From Galeruca laticollis (Eukaryota > Arthropoda > Insecta > Coleoptera > Chrysomelidae): 64,000 nt of DNA. This document shows positions 12,190-23,003 of this stretch, one piece after another. The stretch spans positions 99,355,480-99,419,479 of the forward strand of contig OY998180.1 in assembly GCA_963921935.1 (NCBI GenBank), in the 5' to 3' direction. Both the position numbers and the translations under genes were made by a program. The notes beneath the pieces are model-generated. The model did not search any database. It was given only the letters and a program-made list of their open reading frames with translations, and had not been told where the DNA came from. Numbering within the stretch: the stretch's first letter is position 1; each line of letters begins with the position of its first letter.

Positions 12190-12851
12190 GCTCCTGAGTA
12201 AAGAAAATTAATTAGAATAGCATAATGGTCTGATCCTAATGTATCTGGTAACACTTGCCAATGAATTCCATTTGCAATATCGGAAGTAGCGAATGTTAGA
12301 TCAATCGCCGACTTATTGGTTGTTCTTGATATCTTAGTTGATGATCCATCGTTTAATAGTATCATGTTGTTAGACTGATTTAATGCATTTACAATGTTTG
12401 TAAGATCCCCATAATCCGTGATGTCCATTGAAATCATCTCCAATTAAAGTGGACTGATCGGCATATTCAAAAAGTTTCATGAAGTCTTGTGTACTCATTT
12501 AAGCGTCTGGTGGACAATAAATTGAAATCAATGTAAGACTGAAGTCTGCGCCAATTATTTGAACTGCACAAGCTTGCATATTTTCATTGATATCCTCGAT
12601 AACCTTTTCTTTGTATTTTATATTGTTTTTTATTAGTATTGCCATCCAGTGGTGGCATCAAGTCTATCTCTATGTACAATATGATAACCAGGAAATGTAT
12701 AAGATTTATTTGGATTAAACCACGTTTCTGATATTAGAGCGATATCAATTCTAATATCAGATAATATATTAATCAGACTGTTTTTATTGGATACAGCGGA
12801 ACGTGCGTTCCACTGAAGAATATTCAAGTTATTAGTATTCTTCAAATTCAT
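12190..12851 (-). pseudogene. I-type ORF2 endonuclease domain, interrupted
   Basis: It starts MNLKNTNNLNILQWNARSAV at 12851, the typical ORF2 start with the catalytic asparagine strand, followed by IDIALISETWF and a tyrosine/histidine-rich segment. Between 12633 and 12443 other frames give ISIYCPPDA, a stop, and LIGDDFNGHHGLWG, the catalytic GDFN-H region. The 12443 frame then supplies SAIDLTFATSDI and LGSDHYAILINF, the terminal SDH. All catalytic blocks are visible, but one stop and at least two frame changes break the domain. It nicks target DNA. Confidence 0.82.
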
Positions 12852-12882
12852 CGTTAATCATAATTTTCTCTTGTCCAGGTTC

Positions 12883-14293
12883 TTAATTACTAGAAAATGC
12901 AATTTTTTTAATATATTTAACATCTATTGAGGAAAGTTCTTCGAATGAGTTTATTGAGCTGAGGACCTTGTGGATTGCTACTAGGACTTTTTCTGCTAGA
13001 TCTTCTTGAGTATCGGAATCCTTAGGATTGTTTCTGGAGGGGTGCGTAATTGGTTTATCAGGTCCGAATCTGAATGGATACATAGGTGAAAACTCGACTT
13101 CTGTAATGGGGGATGAGGCTTTTCGTTTCTTCTGGCCATTAAATTCTGACAGTGTTACGCTGCGACTATTTCGATGATTTTCTGTATTATGAGTATTTGC
13201 TGTTGTTGTCGAGGAGTAGGTATTACTTTTTCTATGTTTGGCGTTTGGATTTGGAAGATAGGGGAACTCTTGTTCATCTAATGTCGTTAGTGTCTGAAAT
13301 CTATTGTTGGTTTTGACTATATTGGCATAAGAATTGTTATTTATCCGTTTAGCTTCTAAGAATGTTAAGTTTTCTTCAGCCATCTTCTTTTTAATTTCTT
13401 GTTGTTTGATATGAGCGGGGTAAGTTTTGGATATTGATTTATGCGTGTTAGTTTTACAATGTATGCAGCAACTATCTTGTGGATCGCGGCAGACATGCGT
13501 ATCGACTTTTTCTTTTCCACAGTTTATACATAGTACTGCGTCATTGTTTTGCTACATGGCCGTATTTTAGACATTTGAAACATTGTGTAACTTTATGTAT
13601 ATATGGTTCAACATTACATGCTACAGAATTTATGTATATGACGGACCGTAGTTTATTACCCTCAAACGTGACAATTACAGATTGTCTTGGTACTAAAATT
13701 GTCTCATTATTACGTGTTATTTTTCTTTTAATTCTACTAATGTCTGAAATAGTTATAGGAGAGAGAAAGTTACTGAATAAATATTGTTCATCAAAAATAG
13801 TATCAACATTTTTTATTACTCCTTTTCTATTTAGCAAATTATTTGGTATGTACGCTTTTAAATATTCATTGATCAGATCAGGATTAGTAACAAGTTTATT
13901 AGCATCAGATATATTTTTAACTTGAACTCTAATTCTATTTTTGCCCACATTATCAATTTTCATTATATTTTGAATATTAAGTTTTTTGTGTAGGATATGA
14001 CCTACGGCCATAGGATGTAATTTGCCAATATTTTGATCATTAACCTTTTCAATAAATACATAAATAATTTCCGAATATAAATTTGGTTTTTGTAAATTAA
14101 ACACCTTAATTTTTTGTTGTCTTTTATCACTAATTACTTTTTCGGCTAACTGGTTGTTGTTTTCTTTACCATTCAGGACAACTTTTTCAGTGTTGATAAT
14201 TTGTGAGGGCACCTTTCCGTTATTTACATTATTATTGTTTGTTCCCCCTTTATCAGGGGGAGAATCGTCTTCCATAGTCACTGTCACAGTCAC
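12883..14293 (-). pseudogene. I-type ORF1 (Gag-like), RNA-binding and zinc knuckle
   Basis: Translation starts at MTVTVTMEDDSPPDK (14293). The middle holds a folded domain around NLYSEIIYVFIEKV and IRVQVKNISDANKL, then a first knuckle CFKCLKYGHVAKQ at the end of the first frame (13541). After a one-frame break near 13540 the strand reads further Cys/His pairs (LCINCGKEK, CCIHCKTNTH) and joins the 12883-13383 frame, a hydrophilic tail (PSRNNPKDSDTQEDL). ORF1 coats element RNA. It precedes ORF2 by about 30 bases, as is common in two-ORF elements. Confidence 0.8.
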
Positions 14294-14390
14294 TGGGTGT
14301 TATTTTCACTAATAATAAAATTAAAAATCCAACTCAAAACTATTTTATCAATATTAATAATATCCGCTTATATTCGACACTCAGAACTAA

Positions 14391-14424
14391 CGTCTTTATC
14401 GTACCGAGTATAAATTCGAACTGA
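14391..14424 (-). promoter_or_regulatory. Internal (downstream) promoter of the I-type element: Inr + DPE
   Basis: Read on the minus strand, TCAGTT (14424-14419) matches the arthropod initiator TCAKTY exactly, with A+1 at 14422. AGACG occupies 14395-14391, exactly +28 to +32, and fits the downstream promoter element RGWYV. This spacing is the known layout of internal promoters in Drosophila I, Jockey and related elements, where transcription starts at the element's first base. It therefore also marks the likely 5' end of a full-length copy. Confidence 0.72.
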
Positions 14425-14894
14425 GTTCACGATTTACTACCTGAAAAGTCTAAGCAAAAGTATGAGAAGTAATATGAACAGTGATGTATACAAAACATCA
14501 AAACAATGTGAATAATTCCACAGAAAATGTTCTGCTGGCCTATTTTGACATTACTATACGGTATTTATGTTTTCATTTGCTTTAATTTATGTTCATAATT
14601 CTACCATTTGTTCTGCACGTGACAAAATTTTAATGCTGAAAAATTACAAATTGAAATACATACGATTGACATTACAAATCATGACTTACCTTATAATTAT
14701 ATATTGTTGATATTTAATATATATATATATATGGTTTTTATTCAAATTATTTTAATTCTTCAAAATTTATCAAGTCGTGTCCGATGTCAGCTATAATTGT
14801 CAATTCTCAGCCATAAGTTAAACAGTACATCCAACTGTATAAAAAGTTACCAATAACGATGCTGAAATGGTTCTTTTGTGAAACTGTTTTCGAT
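14425..14894. other. No gene; short TA repeat
   Basis: AT-rich sequence upstream of the I-type element's promoter. It has a run of about eight TA units near 14716-14732 and otherwise nothing recognisable. Confidence 0.5.
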
Positions 14895-15620
14895 GTCACA
14901 ATAGTTATTTGTGAAACAAGTGTCACAATGACTCGTTTTGTAGTATCAGTGCAGTTTGCGCAACGAACCTCGAAGCGGTGAGTTGCGCAATAAACGAGTA
15001 CTACAAAAAGTCATTGTGACAAAAGTTTTACACAATATTTTTTATAATTCGCATTTATTTAATTTTTTAAATAAAGTAGAATCACATTATCCCTGTTTTT
15101 AAGCTCGAAGGAATGGTTTGAATTGAATTTGGTAATTCTGTAGATTCCTGATTGGTCAGATCACAGCCCGTTTTACTCTGCACTTTTGATTATTGACATA
15201 ACTTTATTATGATGAAACAATTGTGTAAATTGTAAAGAAACTTCCATTTAAGCAAATAGAAGATAATTATTTGTTTAAAAAAGAGCTTCATATATACTTG
15301 TGATCTATTTATAATATATCATGAACAGAATTATTTCTATAATATATCTTCACATAGATATCTGGTAATTTATCCCAAAACTCGAACGTTACTTATACCT
15401 ACCTATGTATTGAACATACATATAAAATAACAAAATGAACAAATGACAAATCATTGATGACTAAACGTTAGCGTACTTTGTTTATTAAAATTTTTAATAT
15501 ATAATTAGTTACAATTTACCTCTAAGAATATTTAATTTATTAATTTGCTAGCTAGAACTATGCCAGACCATTTTATAATTTGTTTTTTCCACTACTAGCT
15601 GTGAAGTTGACAGTTATTGC
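14895..15620 (+). repeat. Hairpin-bearing AT-rich repeat unit, copy 1
   Basis: This unit recurs at 16745-17505 and in part at 17506-17808. Shared landmarks in order are GTTATTTGTGAAACAAGTGT, a nested hairpin, a GAATTTGGTAATTCTGTAGA block, GATTGGTCAGATCACAG, ATATCATGAACAGAATTATT, CACATAGATATCTGGTAATT and AATTTGCTAGCTAGA. It encodes nothing I recognise. The copies differ by many small changes, so they are old. Confidence 0.75.
14921..15021. repeat. Nested hairpin (outer and inner stems) in repeat copy 1
   Basis: The outer arms TGTCACAATGACT and AGTCATTGTGACA are perfect inverted repeats, continued inward by TTTTGTAGTA and TACTACAAAA. Inside is a second palindrome, TTGCGCAACGA...TGAGTTGCGCAA, around CCTCGAAGCGG. 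The whole can fold into one long nested stem. Confidence 0.75.
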
Positions 15621-16617
15621 GTCTTCTAGCGAACTGAGAAGTAAAATGTCTCTATTAGTGGTTAATAATTTTTTCTATTTGTTAACTTAGGTCAATAATG
15701 GACAAATTCAAATGTTTTGAGAATTCAGGCATAATACCTTGACAAAAACTAGTGCAACATAATTTTGTATACCCAGGAGATTGTCTTTAACATATTTACT
15801 GCTTGAAATTACCTAACAAGATAAAATAATTTCAATAAAACCGCCATTAGTTTAAAATTCGCGCTCAACCAAAAATTTCTGATGACATTACGAGTGCGTT
15901 CATAATATTATATGGGTGAGGTGAGGAGCGAGAACAGTGTCAGACGACGGAGTAAACGCCTAGGGAGATCGACACTATCAAAATTTGATTTTGACATTGA
16001 AATGTGTTGTTAATTTTCCGTTAATTGCAGAAAAAAAGTGGATCGAGGAATGTTTTTATCTTAAACATTATCACCAGTGTAATTTGAAAATCTTATGTTG
16101 ATAGAAACTGGTAGCTAACCTTGACCCACAGAATATCGATTACCGGTGCCTTAAGCTCTATAAACAAAAACATGTGTACATTGTACATATTATACGAATT
16201 GCCCATAGCGATAGCAAGCGGGGAACTAGGAGTGCACTCTCGTCGATTCTCGTGGTTCGTTTGTGAACTCTGTGGTGTAGGGTGTGAAGTACATAGACAA
16301 ATAATATATTACTTTCTCTATGGTGAAGTATATGTTAAATGTTTTATGAACGCTCACTTTGTACCCAAGTGTTGGGAACGCACTACAGCTGTAATTGTTA
16401 GTTGTCCAAAGTTCAAAGTAAAACATAAACCACGTTTTGTGAAATTTTTTTATGTATAATTGGTTTTGTTAATTCGTTGCACTTAGCATTGGTGATTATA
16501 AACTATAGGAATAATGGTATTCTATTGCTGAGTGATTAAATTGTACATGATTTTTATAAGAAATGTTTTTATTTTCGATTTTTGTCTTAAATTTGGCTAG
16601 TAGTGGAAAAAAATGTA
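15621..16617. other. No gene supported
   Basis: Lies between repeat copy 1 and a hairpin module. A 112-codon frame at 16121-16459 has no recognisable domain and an odd composition (clusters of Cys, Val and Tyr); I do not call it a gene. GTTAATTGCAG near 16020-16030 resembles an acceptor splice site, but no matching exon was found. Confidence 0.4.
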
Positions 16618-16729
16618 TATACACCACGGTGGGGAAGACATTTATAAACCTCGCACCGTATTCTGCTCGGGGCAAGAAATAATTATGTTGCTCGGTCGAT
16701 AATAATAGTCTTCACCACCTTGGTGTATA
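16618..16729. repeat. Imperfect palindrome module
   Basis: TATACACCACGGTGGGGAAG (from 16618) is mirrored by CTTCACCACCTTGGTGTATA (ending 16729), with two mismatches over 20 bases. The loop has CTCGGGGCAAG and CTCGGTCGA. The outer end GGTGTATAATATACTATT also occurs at 21079-21096. Confidence 0.7.
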
Positions 16730-16744
16730 ATATACTATTATGAT

Positions 16745-17505
16745 ACGGCTAAAGTCAAATGTCAAATAAAAATACAATAACCAACTGTATGATATTAAAA
16801 ATTACTAAAAAATTGTTCAAAGCGATTTCATTGTGACACTGTAAACAATGTTATACTAAAGTATCTTGTATACGCGAATTATAAAATAGTTATTTGTGAA
16901 ACAAGTGTCACAATGACTCGTTTTGTAGTACAGTACTACTACAGAAAGTCATTGTGGCACAAGTTTTACACAATATTTTTTATTACTCGCATTTATTAAA
17001 TTATTTAAATAAAATAGAATTTCATATAATCCCTATTTTTAAACTAGCAGGAGTGGTTTGAATTTAAGTTGGCAATTCTGTAGATTCCTAATTGGTCAGA
17101 TCACAGATGGTTTGATTCAGGACTTTTGACATATTATAACTGAATAATTGTGTAAATTGTAAACAAACTTTCATTTAAGCAAAAATAGGATGATTATTTG
17201 TTTAAAAAAGTGCTTCTTCGTATATGCTCTTGCGATCTATTTATATTATATCATGAACAGAATTATTTCTGTAATACATCTTCACATAGATATCTGGTAA
17301 TTTATCCGAAAAATCGAACGTTTTGTATTCCTATATATTGTTTCTATACAATATAGAAATAAACAATTGACAAATCATTGATAAATAAACGTTGGCCTAC
17401 TTTATTCATTAATATTTTTAATATATAAATCATTCTAATTTACCTTTAATATAATAATTTGCTAGCTAGAGCAACGCTAGACCATTTTATTTATAATTTG
17501 TGTCA
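16745..17505 (+). repeat. Hairpin-bearing repeat unit, copy 2
   Basis: The second copy of the unit starts with GCTAAAGTCAAATGTCAA and runs through the same ordered landmarks as copy 1. The hairpin at 16906-16960 keeps the outer arms but lacks the inner GCGCAA palindrome found in copies 1 and 3. It is followed directly by copy 3, so 2 and 3 are tandem. Confidence 0.75.
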
Positions 17506-17808
17506 AGGTTAAAGTCAAATGTCAAAAAAAATATAACTAAATTCAATAACCAACTGAACACTAAAAATTACTATAACAGTGTTCAAAGAGCTTCATTGTG
17601 ACACTGTAAACAATGTTAAAACGAAGTCTCTTTTATACGCGAATTATAAAATAGGTATTTGTAAAACAAGTGTCACAATGACTCGTTTTGTAGTCCGAGT
17701 GATGTTTGCGCATCGAACCACGAAACCGTGAGTTGCGCAAATCACGAGTACTACAGAAAGTCATTGTGACACAAGTTTTACATAATATTTTTCATAATTC
17801 GCAATTAT
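17506..17808 (+). repeat. Hairpin-bearing repeat unit, copy 3 (partial)
   Basis: It repeats the start of copy 2 (AAGTCAAATGTCAAA, TTCATTGTGACACTGTAAAC, ACGCGAATTATAAAATAG) and contains the full nested hairpin at 17671-17771, with inner arms TTTGCGCA and TGCGCAAA. It stops just after the hairpin, where a coding-like stretch begins. Confidence 0.72.
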
Positions 17809-18009
17809 CAAGATCAAATTGATGATGATGCATTTACAAGTACATTACGCAAAATACGTAAATTTGCTTTACCTTTTCAATCCTTACATCATACACCACC
17901 AAATGTAGTTGAACATAGTAATAATACCGAAGCTTTTCAAAGTACAGTATTTTCTGTAAAAAGAAAGCTTATTTTTTGTAACAATCAAGAACTACAAAAC
18001 AAATTGTGA
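17809..18009 (+). pseudogene. Unidentified coding-like fragment
   Basis: An open stretch of 66 codons before a TGA at 18007-18009 has a normal amino-acid mix (starting QDQIDDDAFTSTLRKIRKFA, ending KRKLIFCNNQELQNKL) with no ATG. It abuts repeat copy 3 exactly where the repeat ends. It could be an exon, part of a mobile-element protein, or chance. I do not recognise the protein. The upstream bases do not form a convincing splice acceptor. Confidence 0.3.
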
Positions 18010-18369
18010 AGGAGATGACTGCTGTTTATTAGATAATATAAATTCTTTTTTAATTTTTCATAATGAACCACAACGATTCACTTCCGTAAGTATACCTAGG
18101 TCTATCTGCAAAAGTCAGTATACATAGATTTATAGTATATTCACAGAATTACCCACAAAATACCACTTAACGATCTGTACTTTCTCTGCGGTTGTGTAAA
18201 TAGTCTGCATGTTTCAGCGGTAATTTAATTTTTGAATGTTTTCGCAACCACGACCGGAAAATTATGACTCATTGATACTAGACACTGTCATACCGTTTCT
18301 AAACTAGAAGTGAGTGATTTGAATTTAAGCTAGCAATTATGTAGATTAATGATCTTGTTTTGCTTATAA

Positions 18370-19281
18370 TTTCTTTTATAATAAATATATGGTCTTGCGT
18401 ATTTTGCCTTGGTCTAGATCCAGCCTGTTCTCTAATAACAACTGCTTTACTTTCCTTCTTAAATTCTTTTCAATAATTTTCTCAAATTGCTTAATTATTG
18501 TACTCATCCAAGTTGTTCCTCGGTAATTATTGCAACTATTTAGGTACATTTTCATCGTTAGTAAAGATTTTTAAAAGTAAGTATGTTCCATTTCCCCCAT
18601 GTCTTGCACCATCACTGTTGTAATTCTGTCATAACCTGGCGACTTTTTTAATTCGCTTACTGCTTCCACTAATTCTTTCATAATAATATTATTGTCTTTC
18701 TGCTCTATATCTAATTCTACGTCATTACTATTATGCTGTACTACTAGTTCCGGTTCTTTTTTATCCAATAGATACTGGTAGCATTCATGCCAACGATTCA
18801 TTACATTACTTTACTTCATTTTTAAGGTATCTGCATTTTTCTTTATAGTTCTAAGATTTTTCAAATCTTTAATAAACAGTTTTGGATTACTTTTGCTATA
18901 TTTTTCTAATTTCTCTCCAACTCCCTCCAAGAATTTTGTTTGGATTCTTTTACTAGCCTATTAACTGTTTTTCACTGTATCTTGTAATCCTCAGAATTAG
19001 TAACTGTGCTGTTACAAGTATATGTCCCACGTTATTCTCTTAATCTTCCGTGCTTTTTAAATTTCTTCAGTCCACCAAGCCGTTTGCTTCTTTTGTCGAC
19101 ATATTTTGATTGATATTTTGGGCATTGTATTGCTAAATTCCTCCCACATTTCCGCTACGCTAAAATTTTTTATATTTTCCGTGCATTGGTTTATTTTATC
19201 ATTTGCCATTATTTCATATCTGTTTGCTATATTAAAACAAAAACTAATTAACTGTTGTAGAGGAATTACCTGTGCATCCAA
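18370..19281 (-). pseudogene. RTE-like retroelement fragment (linker and start of RT)
   Basis: The minus strand reads, across several frames: a linker with KQTAWWTEEI (19057-19281), NSWREFGEKLEKYSKSNPKL (about 18900), then the 18571-18801 frame MNRWHECYQYLL with the RT motif LKKSPGYDRITTVMVQD. Beyond it come NNYRGTTWMST and FEKIIEKNLRRKV. This is the order of the endonuclease-RT linker and first RT motifs of RTE-type elements. The copy is short of both ends and full of breaks. GYD where GID or GPD is usual suggests drift. Confidence 0.75.
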
Positions 19282-20094
19282 TTAAAATTACGGTTAGTTA
19301 CAAATTAAATTCAAAATAATCCCCCAACCTGTAATATAATCTGATGATAACAAGTTCTTGTTATTACTATACCAATGATGACGAACCAGTGACCCGTGGG
19401 TTAGATATTGACCCACGCAATATTTTTAACTGTTCCATAATTGCTAGGCAACAATTAGTGTGTTTATGCAGTTCTAATGTTACGCAAATGACGACACATG
19501 CGTTTGTAGTATTTGAAATGAATCAAAAGTGTTTAGAAAGTATCAAATAAGGTTTATAATTTTACTAACATTTTGCTGAAAAAATCGTCAAACCACCCCT
19601 ATTTTTACCAGTTAACCCAAATGAATTTTAAAGAGGTTTAGTTTTAAAAATACGCACCATCCCTGCACTATACTGTCAATAATTTACTTTCTTCCAAGGC
19701 AGTATCGCTGATTCTCAATGAAAATTTATTTATCGTCCCTGTTCTTACATTTTTTACTTAATTCATAAAAAGGCTCTCTTGAAATAAAGAAGCAAAGTGA
19801 CAAAACTAAAATTATAACCAAATGTGACTTTAATACATCACCTATTCCACTTTCAAGTATTTTCTAAGACTGTATAAGTTGTTTCTTTATATTCGCTTTA
19901 ACAACAGTTTTGAAAATATGGATTCCAATTTTTTTTTAATATTTCCGACCATGTTTCTATTCTATTCTATGCTATGCCGAAGACGCCGTACTTATGGCTG
20001 AGATTGAATACGATGTACAACGGCTATTACATTAATTCAACTGCATTACTAAATCATTTAATATTATATATGGGCCCAGAAAACTAAATGCATG
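19282..20094. other. No gene recognised
   Basis: The frame at 19344-19550 has no recognisable domain. No repeats were noticed. Confidence 0.45.
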
Positions 20095-20321
20095 ACAACA
20101 TCAAAAACGCCATTAAGGTGCAAACTGGAAGTTGATGGGAAAGTTATCTAGCAGGAAATTAAATTTTGAGTACTTAGGCATAGAGATCTCGGGTTGTGAT
20201 GATGTTGAAGGGGAGATACGAGAACAGACCACGAACACGAAGGCCACGAGAATAGGGGGACGTTTCAATGACACAGTATGGAAAAATAAAAATATTAATA
20301 TGGTAACCAAATCAATCCTTA
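20095..20321 (+). pseudogene. RTE-like RT thumb fragment
   Basis: The plus strand reads LRCKLEVDGKVI, then KFEYLGIEISGCDDVEGEI, EQTTNTKATRIGG and FNDTVWKNKNI. That series, an element-specific strand, FEYLG(I), then a helix with ATR and NDT(V/I)W, is the region just after the RT catalytic site in RTE-type elements. It is on the strand opposite to the RTE piece at 18.4-19.3 kb. One stop interrupts the start. Confidence 0.7.
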
Positions 20322-20585
20322 GTGCACTTCTTGAAAGTAAACAACTTAGACCAGATGTTTGAAATCGAAAACGTTCATTATAAAGTTACATTCCATAATA
20401 AACATATCTTGAATGCCTTCAATTTACTTATACCTTTCAAAACTGTCAAAATCAGTAAATTACGCATACCATGGCTTACTGATATTATAAAACTAATGAT
20501 TACCCGAAGGGATCGAGCATTCACTAGATTTGAACCAACAAAGAACCCAGTGATTTGGGAGCATTATAAACACCTTGGTATCTAA
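20322..20585 (+). pseudogene. Jockey-like ORF2 linker fragment
   Basis: An 87-codon frame contains VTFHNKHILNAFNLLIPFKT, PWLTDIIKLMITRRDRAFTR and IWEHYKHL. This basic segment lies between endonuclease and RT in Jockey/CR1-type ORF2 (compare PPWFNRDIIKDIKLK at 6.2 kb). It sits directly after an RT thumb piece, which is out of order for a single element, so two fragments are joined here. The initial methionine is accidental. Confidence 0.65.
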
Positions 20586-20604
20586 GCCATTGTCCGCAAA
20601 TAAT

Positions 20605-20736
20605 AGTATATTACGTAACGTGTGTTGTAAGAAGCATTTTACGCATGAACGGAAAAGTTACGCACGAAGCCGCGTAGTGGCGAGTGCGTAATTCTGTGAG
20701 TGCATGAAATGCGTTACAACACGAGTTACATACTAT
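20605..20736. repeat. Nested palindrome module
   Basis: Outer arms AGTATATTACGTAACGTGTG and the answering CACGAGTTACATACTAT are imperfect inverted repeats. Within are GCATTTTACGCATG / TGCATGAAATGC and GTTACGCACGAAGCC / GGCGAGTGCGTAA. The layout parallels the hairpins at 14921 and 17671. Confidence 0.7.
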
Positions 20737-20812
20737 ACTTTACCTTCGACCCACTTGTACTTGTGTTTATAATCTTATTAAGGTATTTAAAGTACAAGTA
20801 AAAAACGTACAT

Positions 20813-20915
20813 CCTCGATTCCCAGCCAAGTTTTATAAAAGTCGCTCCTCGATGCCCAGCCAAGCATCTTACAAGTTCACCTTCGATGCCCAGCCAAGTT
20901 TCGTAAAAGTCCGTC
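20813..20915 (+). repeat. 34-bp tandem repeat, three copies
   Basis: CCTCGATT(G)CCCAGCCAAG recurs at 20813, 20847 and 20881, a spacing of 34 each time, with the rest of each unit diverged. Confidence 0.8.
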
Positions 20916-20988
20916 CTAAGTAGTATTTATTTTTATTAAAAATGTATGTAGATTTACCGGAATTGCATAAAATAGCGTATACAACTCT

Positions 20989-21075
20989 CGACTAAAGTGA
21001 CATTAATCCCTTAGGTGGATTACTTCCCTCAGGAATCAAACACCACCCGCGGTATTAAATGTGCCACTTTAGTCG
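20989..21075. repeat. Palindrome module
   Basis: CGACTAAAGTGACATTAAT and AAATGTGCCACTTTAGTCG form arms with one mismatch, around GGTGGATTACTTCCCTCAGG. The following GGTGTATAATATACTATT is shared with the module at 16618-16729. Confidence 0.7.
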
Positions 21076-21845
21076 CTTGGTGTATAATATACTATTGTTT
21101 CCTAATATGAGATACATTCAGACAGCTAAAAGATGCGGATTGAATGAAACGGAACCAATTATCATATAATTCCAAATAACTCTTAGTATTAAATGCAATC
21201 TCATATCTAATAAATGTTATCTACCATTTATATATAGTATAAAATTCAACGTCAAATATCTAAGTAATATGTTTTGAATAAAATGGCTACGTCTATTGAC
21301 AGTTCCTAAGTGGTTGCTATGGAAGCCGTGCGATTTACTTTACAGTCGTGCGTTTTGTATTACCGTGCGTAATAGACGTCTTACATTGATTGCTGACTGT
21401 GTGTTTTTGACTACTTACAGGGGTGGTCGTAGGTAAAAGGTTTTATTGAAATCTCCATGAGAAATAAAACTAGCAAAGATATGGAACAAGTTAAGAAACC
21501 TAGACGTGGTGGCTGCAAAAAGCAATCTCTATCTTCTTATCAAACACTAGGTGATATCTCTGAAATAAAGAAATAAATAATTACTTTATTGAAAGTTGTA
21601 AGGTTCACTACCGGAAGAGAAAACTTTATTACTTTATACTGATAATAAACTTGATAATGTAGGCGATTTTACAATTAAGGAAACTACTGATAACGAGGTT
21701 TATAGGGTACTTCTTGGTATTAAATCAAATGCGAAAGTGCTGGACGATATCCCTCTTACATTACTACTTCGCCGCTGTCCATATATCTTACCCTTTATTA
21801 CACAAACCAGTAACACCTCTATCTATTCAATTGCCCTACTAGTCT
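21076..21845. other. No gene recognised
   Basis: AT-rich DNA up to the gypsy gag remnant. Short readable bits around 21600-21780 may be decayed gag, but I cannot support them. Confidence 0.4.
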
Positions 21846-22606
21846 GATTTGCTTATCCATCAGCACCAGACAACATGAGGGAATGCTTGGGCATGCAGGT
21901 CTTTATTGACGGCAAATGTGACCACGATATGGAGATGACGCTTCGATTAGCTCATCTCAAAACCATGGTAGATGTATTTACGCTTGAATATGAAGCAGCC
22001 ATGAAGGCTTCGGGATACAATAAAGGTAGGACCATGCAAGAAGAATGTGACGATGATAGACTTGATCAGATTGTCAACTTGATAAATGGTATGATGAGCA
22101 AGAAGCCCAAGAAGATCAGATGCTGTAATTGCAGCGAGCTAGAGCAGGTACGTAGTTCGTGTATGACTGCTGAAAGCCAAAAACCTCTTCAATATGAAGC
22201 AGCCACGACGGCTTCGGTGTACAACACAGTTAGGGCCATGCAAGAGGAAGGTGACGAAGACAGATTGAATCATATCGTCAACTTGATAAAGAGTATGGTA
22301 GACAAGAAGCCGAAGATGATCAAATGCCGGAAGTGTGGCAAGAAAACGATCAATGACGTCATCTATCGCATAAGCAAGGACCCCAAAGGAAAACTGAAAG
22401 TAATCTTCCAAAACCGACTAGTTGCTTTCGAAGAAAACCATGACCTTGAGGAAGGAGTGAACCATATTCGAGAAGAGCCTAACCCTGCCATCGCAGAAGA
22501 TTTGTTCACGCTCCAGGAAGAATATTCACTGGCACACAGCATCTCCATAAGTAATAAATACGCACGAGGGTTGGCAACCGCCCAAAAGATGTTCGGTAAA
22601 TTCTAA
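21846..22606 (+). pseudogene. Gypsy deletion derivative: gag joined to integrase C-terminus
   Basis: The frame starts in gag at FAYPSAPDNM, matching FAYPSAPENM in the copy at 34.5 kb, then TLRLAHLKTMVD, YEAAMKASGYNKGR and a knuckle CCNCSELEQVRSSC that has lost its histidine. The KASGYNKGRTMQEE / DRLDQIVNLI segment is repeated once (TTASVYNTVRAMQEE / DRLNHIVNLI), with a second, truncated knuckle CRKCGKK. The next residues, INDVIYRISKDPKGKLKVIF, match the C-terminal part of gypsy integrases (DVVYRI...KLKVVH), so protease, RT, RNase H and the integrase core are deleted in frame. The tail to 22606 is unidentified. Confidence 0.75.
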
Positions 22607-22846
22607 AAACTTGAAGATCAGATTCCAGCCCCTGATAAGACACTGAGGCGCAAACACAATTCGCAGGTCGCCTTCTACCTGGTAACCAAAACGAATTTCA
22701 AGATCGATCTACCTAACGCGATATGTAGGAAGCGCTTGAAGTCTTCGAGAACATGTGTTGGAATCCAACGTGAAGAAACTGGCTATGCCTAGGATCAGGA
22801 ACACGTTAGAAGTGATCTTCCAAGAGACCGGTGTCCACATATTAAT

Positions 22847-23002
22847 TTGCAGCTACACCCCCCGTTATCGGTAGCCATGCAGACGGTGGTCTGTTATTTC
22901 TATACGACCGGGAAGTGTAAAAATGAGTCCAGTTGCCGATTTAAACATCCAGTACCGGCTACACAGAAGTACCAGGAGGATTTTACTTTTAAGGAGGGTT
23001 TA
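22847..23002 (+). CDS. CCCH zinc-finger ORF at the 3' end of the gypsy derivative
   Basis: A 60-codon frame starting at 22847 contains VCYFYTTGKCKNESSCRFKH, spaced C-x7-C-x5-C-x3-H, the standard CCCH RNA-binding finger, followed by PVPATQKYQEDFTFKEG. It lies between the gag/integrase fusion and the 3' LTR and its frame runs on into the LTR (to 23029). It may be the end of an element-coded accessory protein or a captured host exon. The AAGGAGGG just before the LTR doubles as the likely polypurine tract. CCCH fingers usually bind single-stranded RNA; any role here is inference. Confidence 0.6.
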
Positions 23003-23003
23003 A

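Larger units (their letters stand above)
9182..14424 (-). mobile_element. Nearly complete I-superfamily non-LTR retrotransposon
   Basis: On the minus strand, from an internal promoter at 14424: ORF1 with RNA-binding and zinc-knuckle regions, then ORF2 with endonuclease, reverse transcriptase, RNase H and a C-terminal CCHC-like region, ending at a stop at 9182-9184. The RNase H domain places it in the I superfamily. It is about 5.2 kb. The breaks are few: a frameshift in ORF1, some shifts and one stop in the endonuclease, and a shift in an A-run near 9345-9353. The 3' end beyond 9182 was not located. Confidence 0.88.

Noticed and set aside
16121..16459. 112-codon open frame on the plus strand
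   Set aside because: No recognisable domain, unusual composition, and a second long frame on the other strand across the same bases; probably chance.
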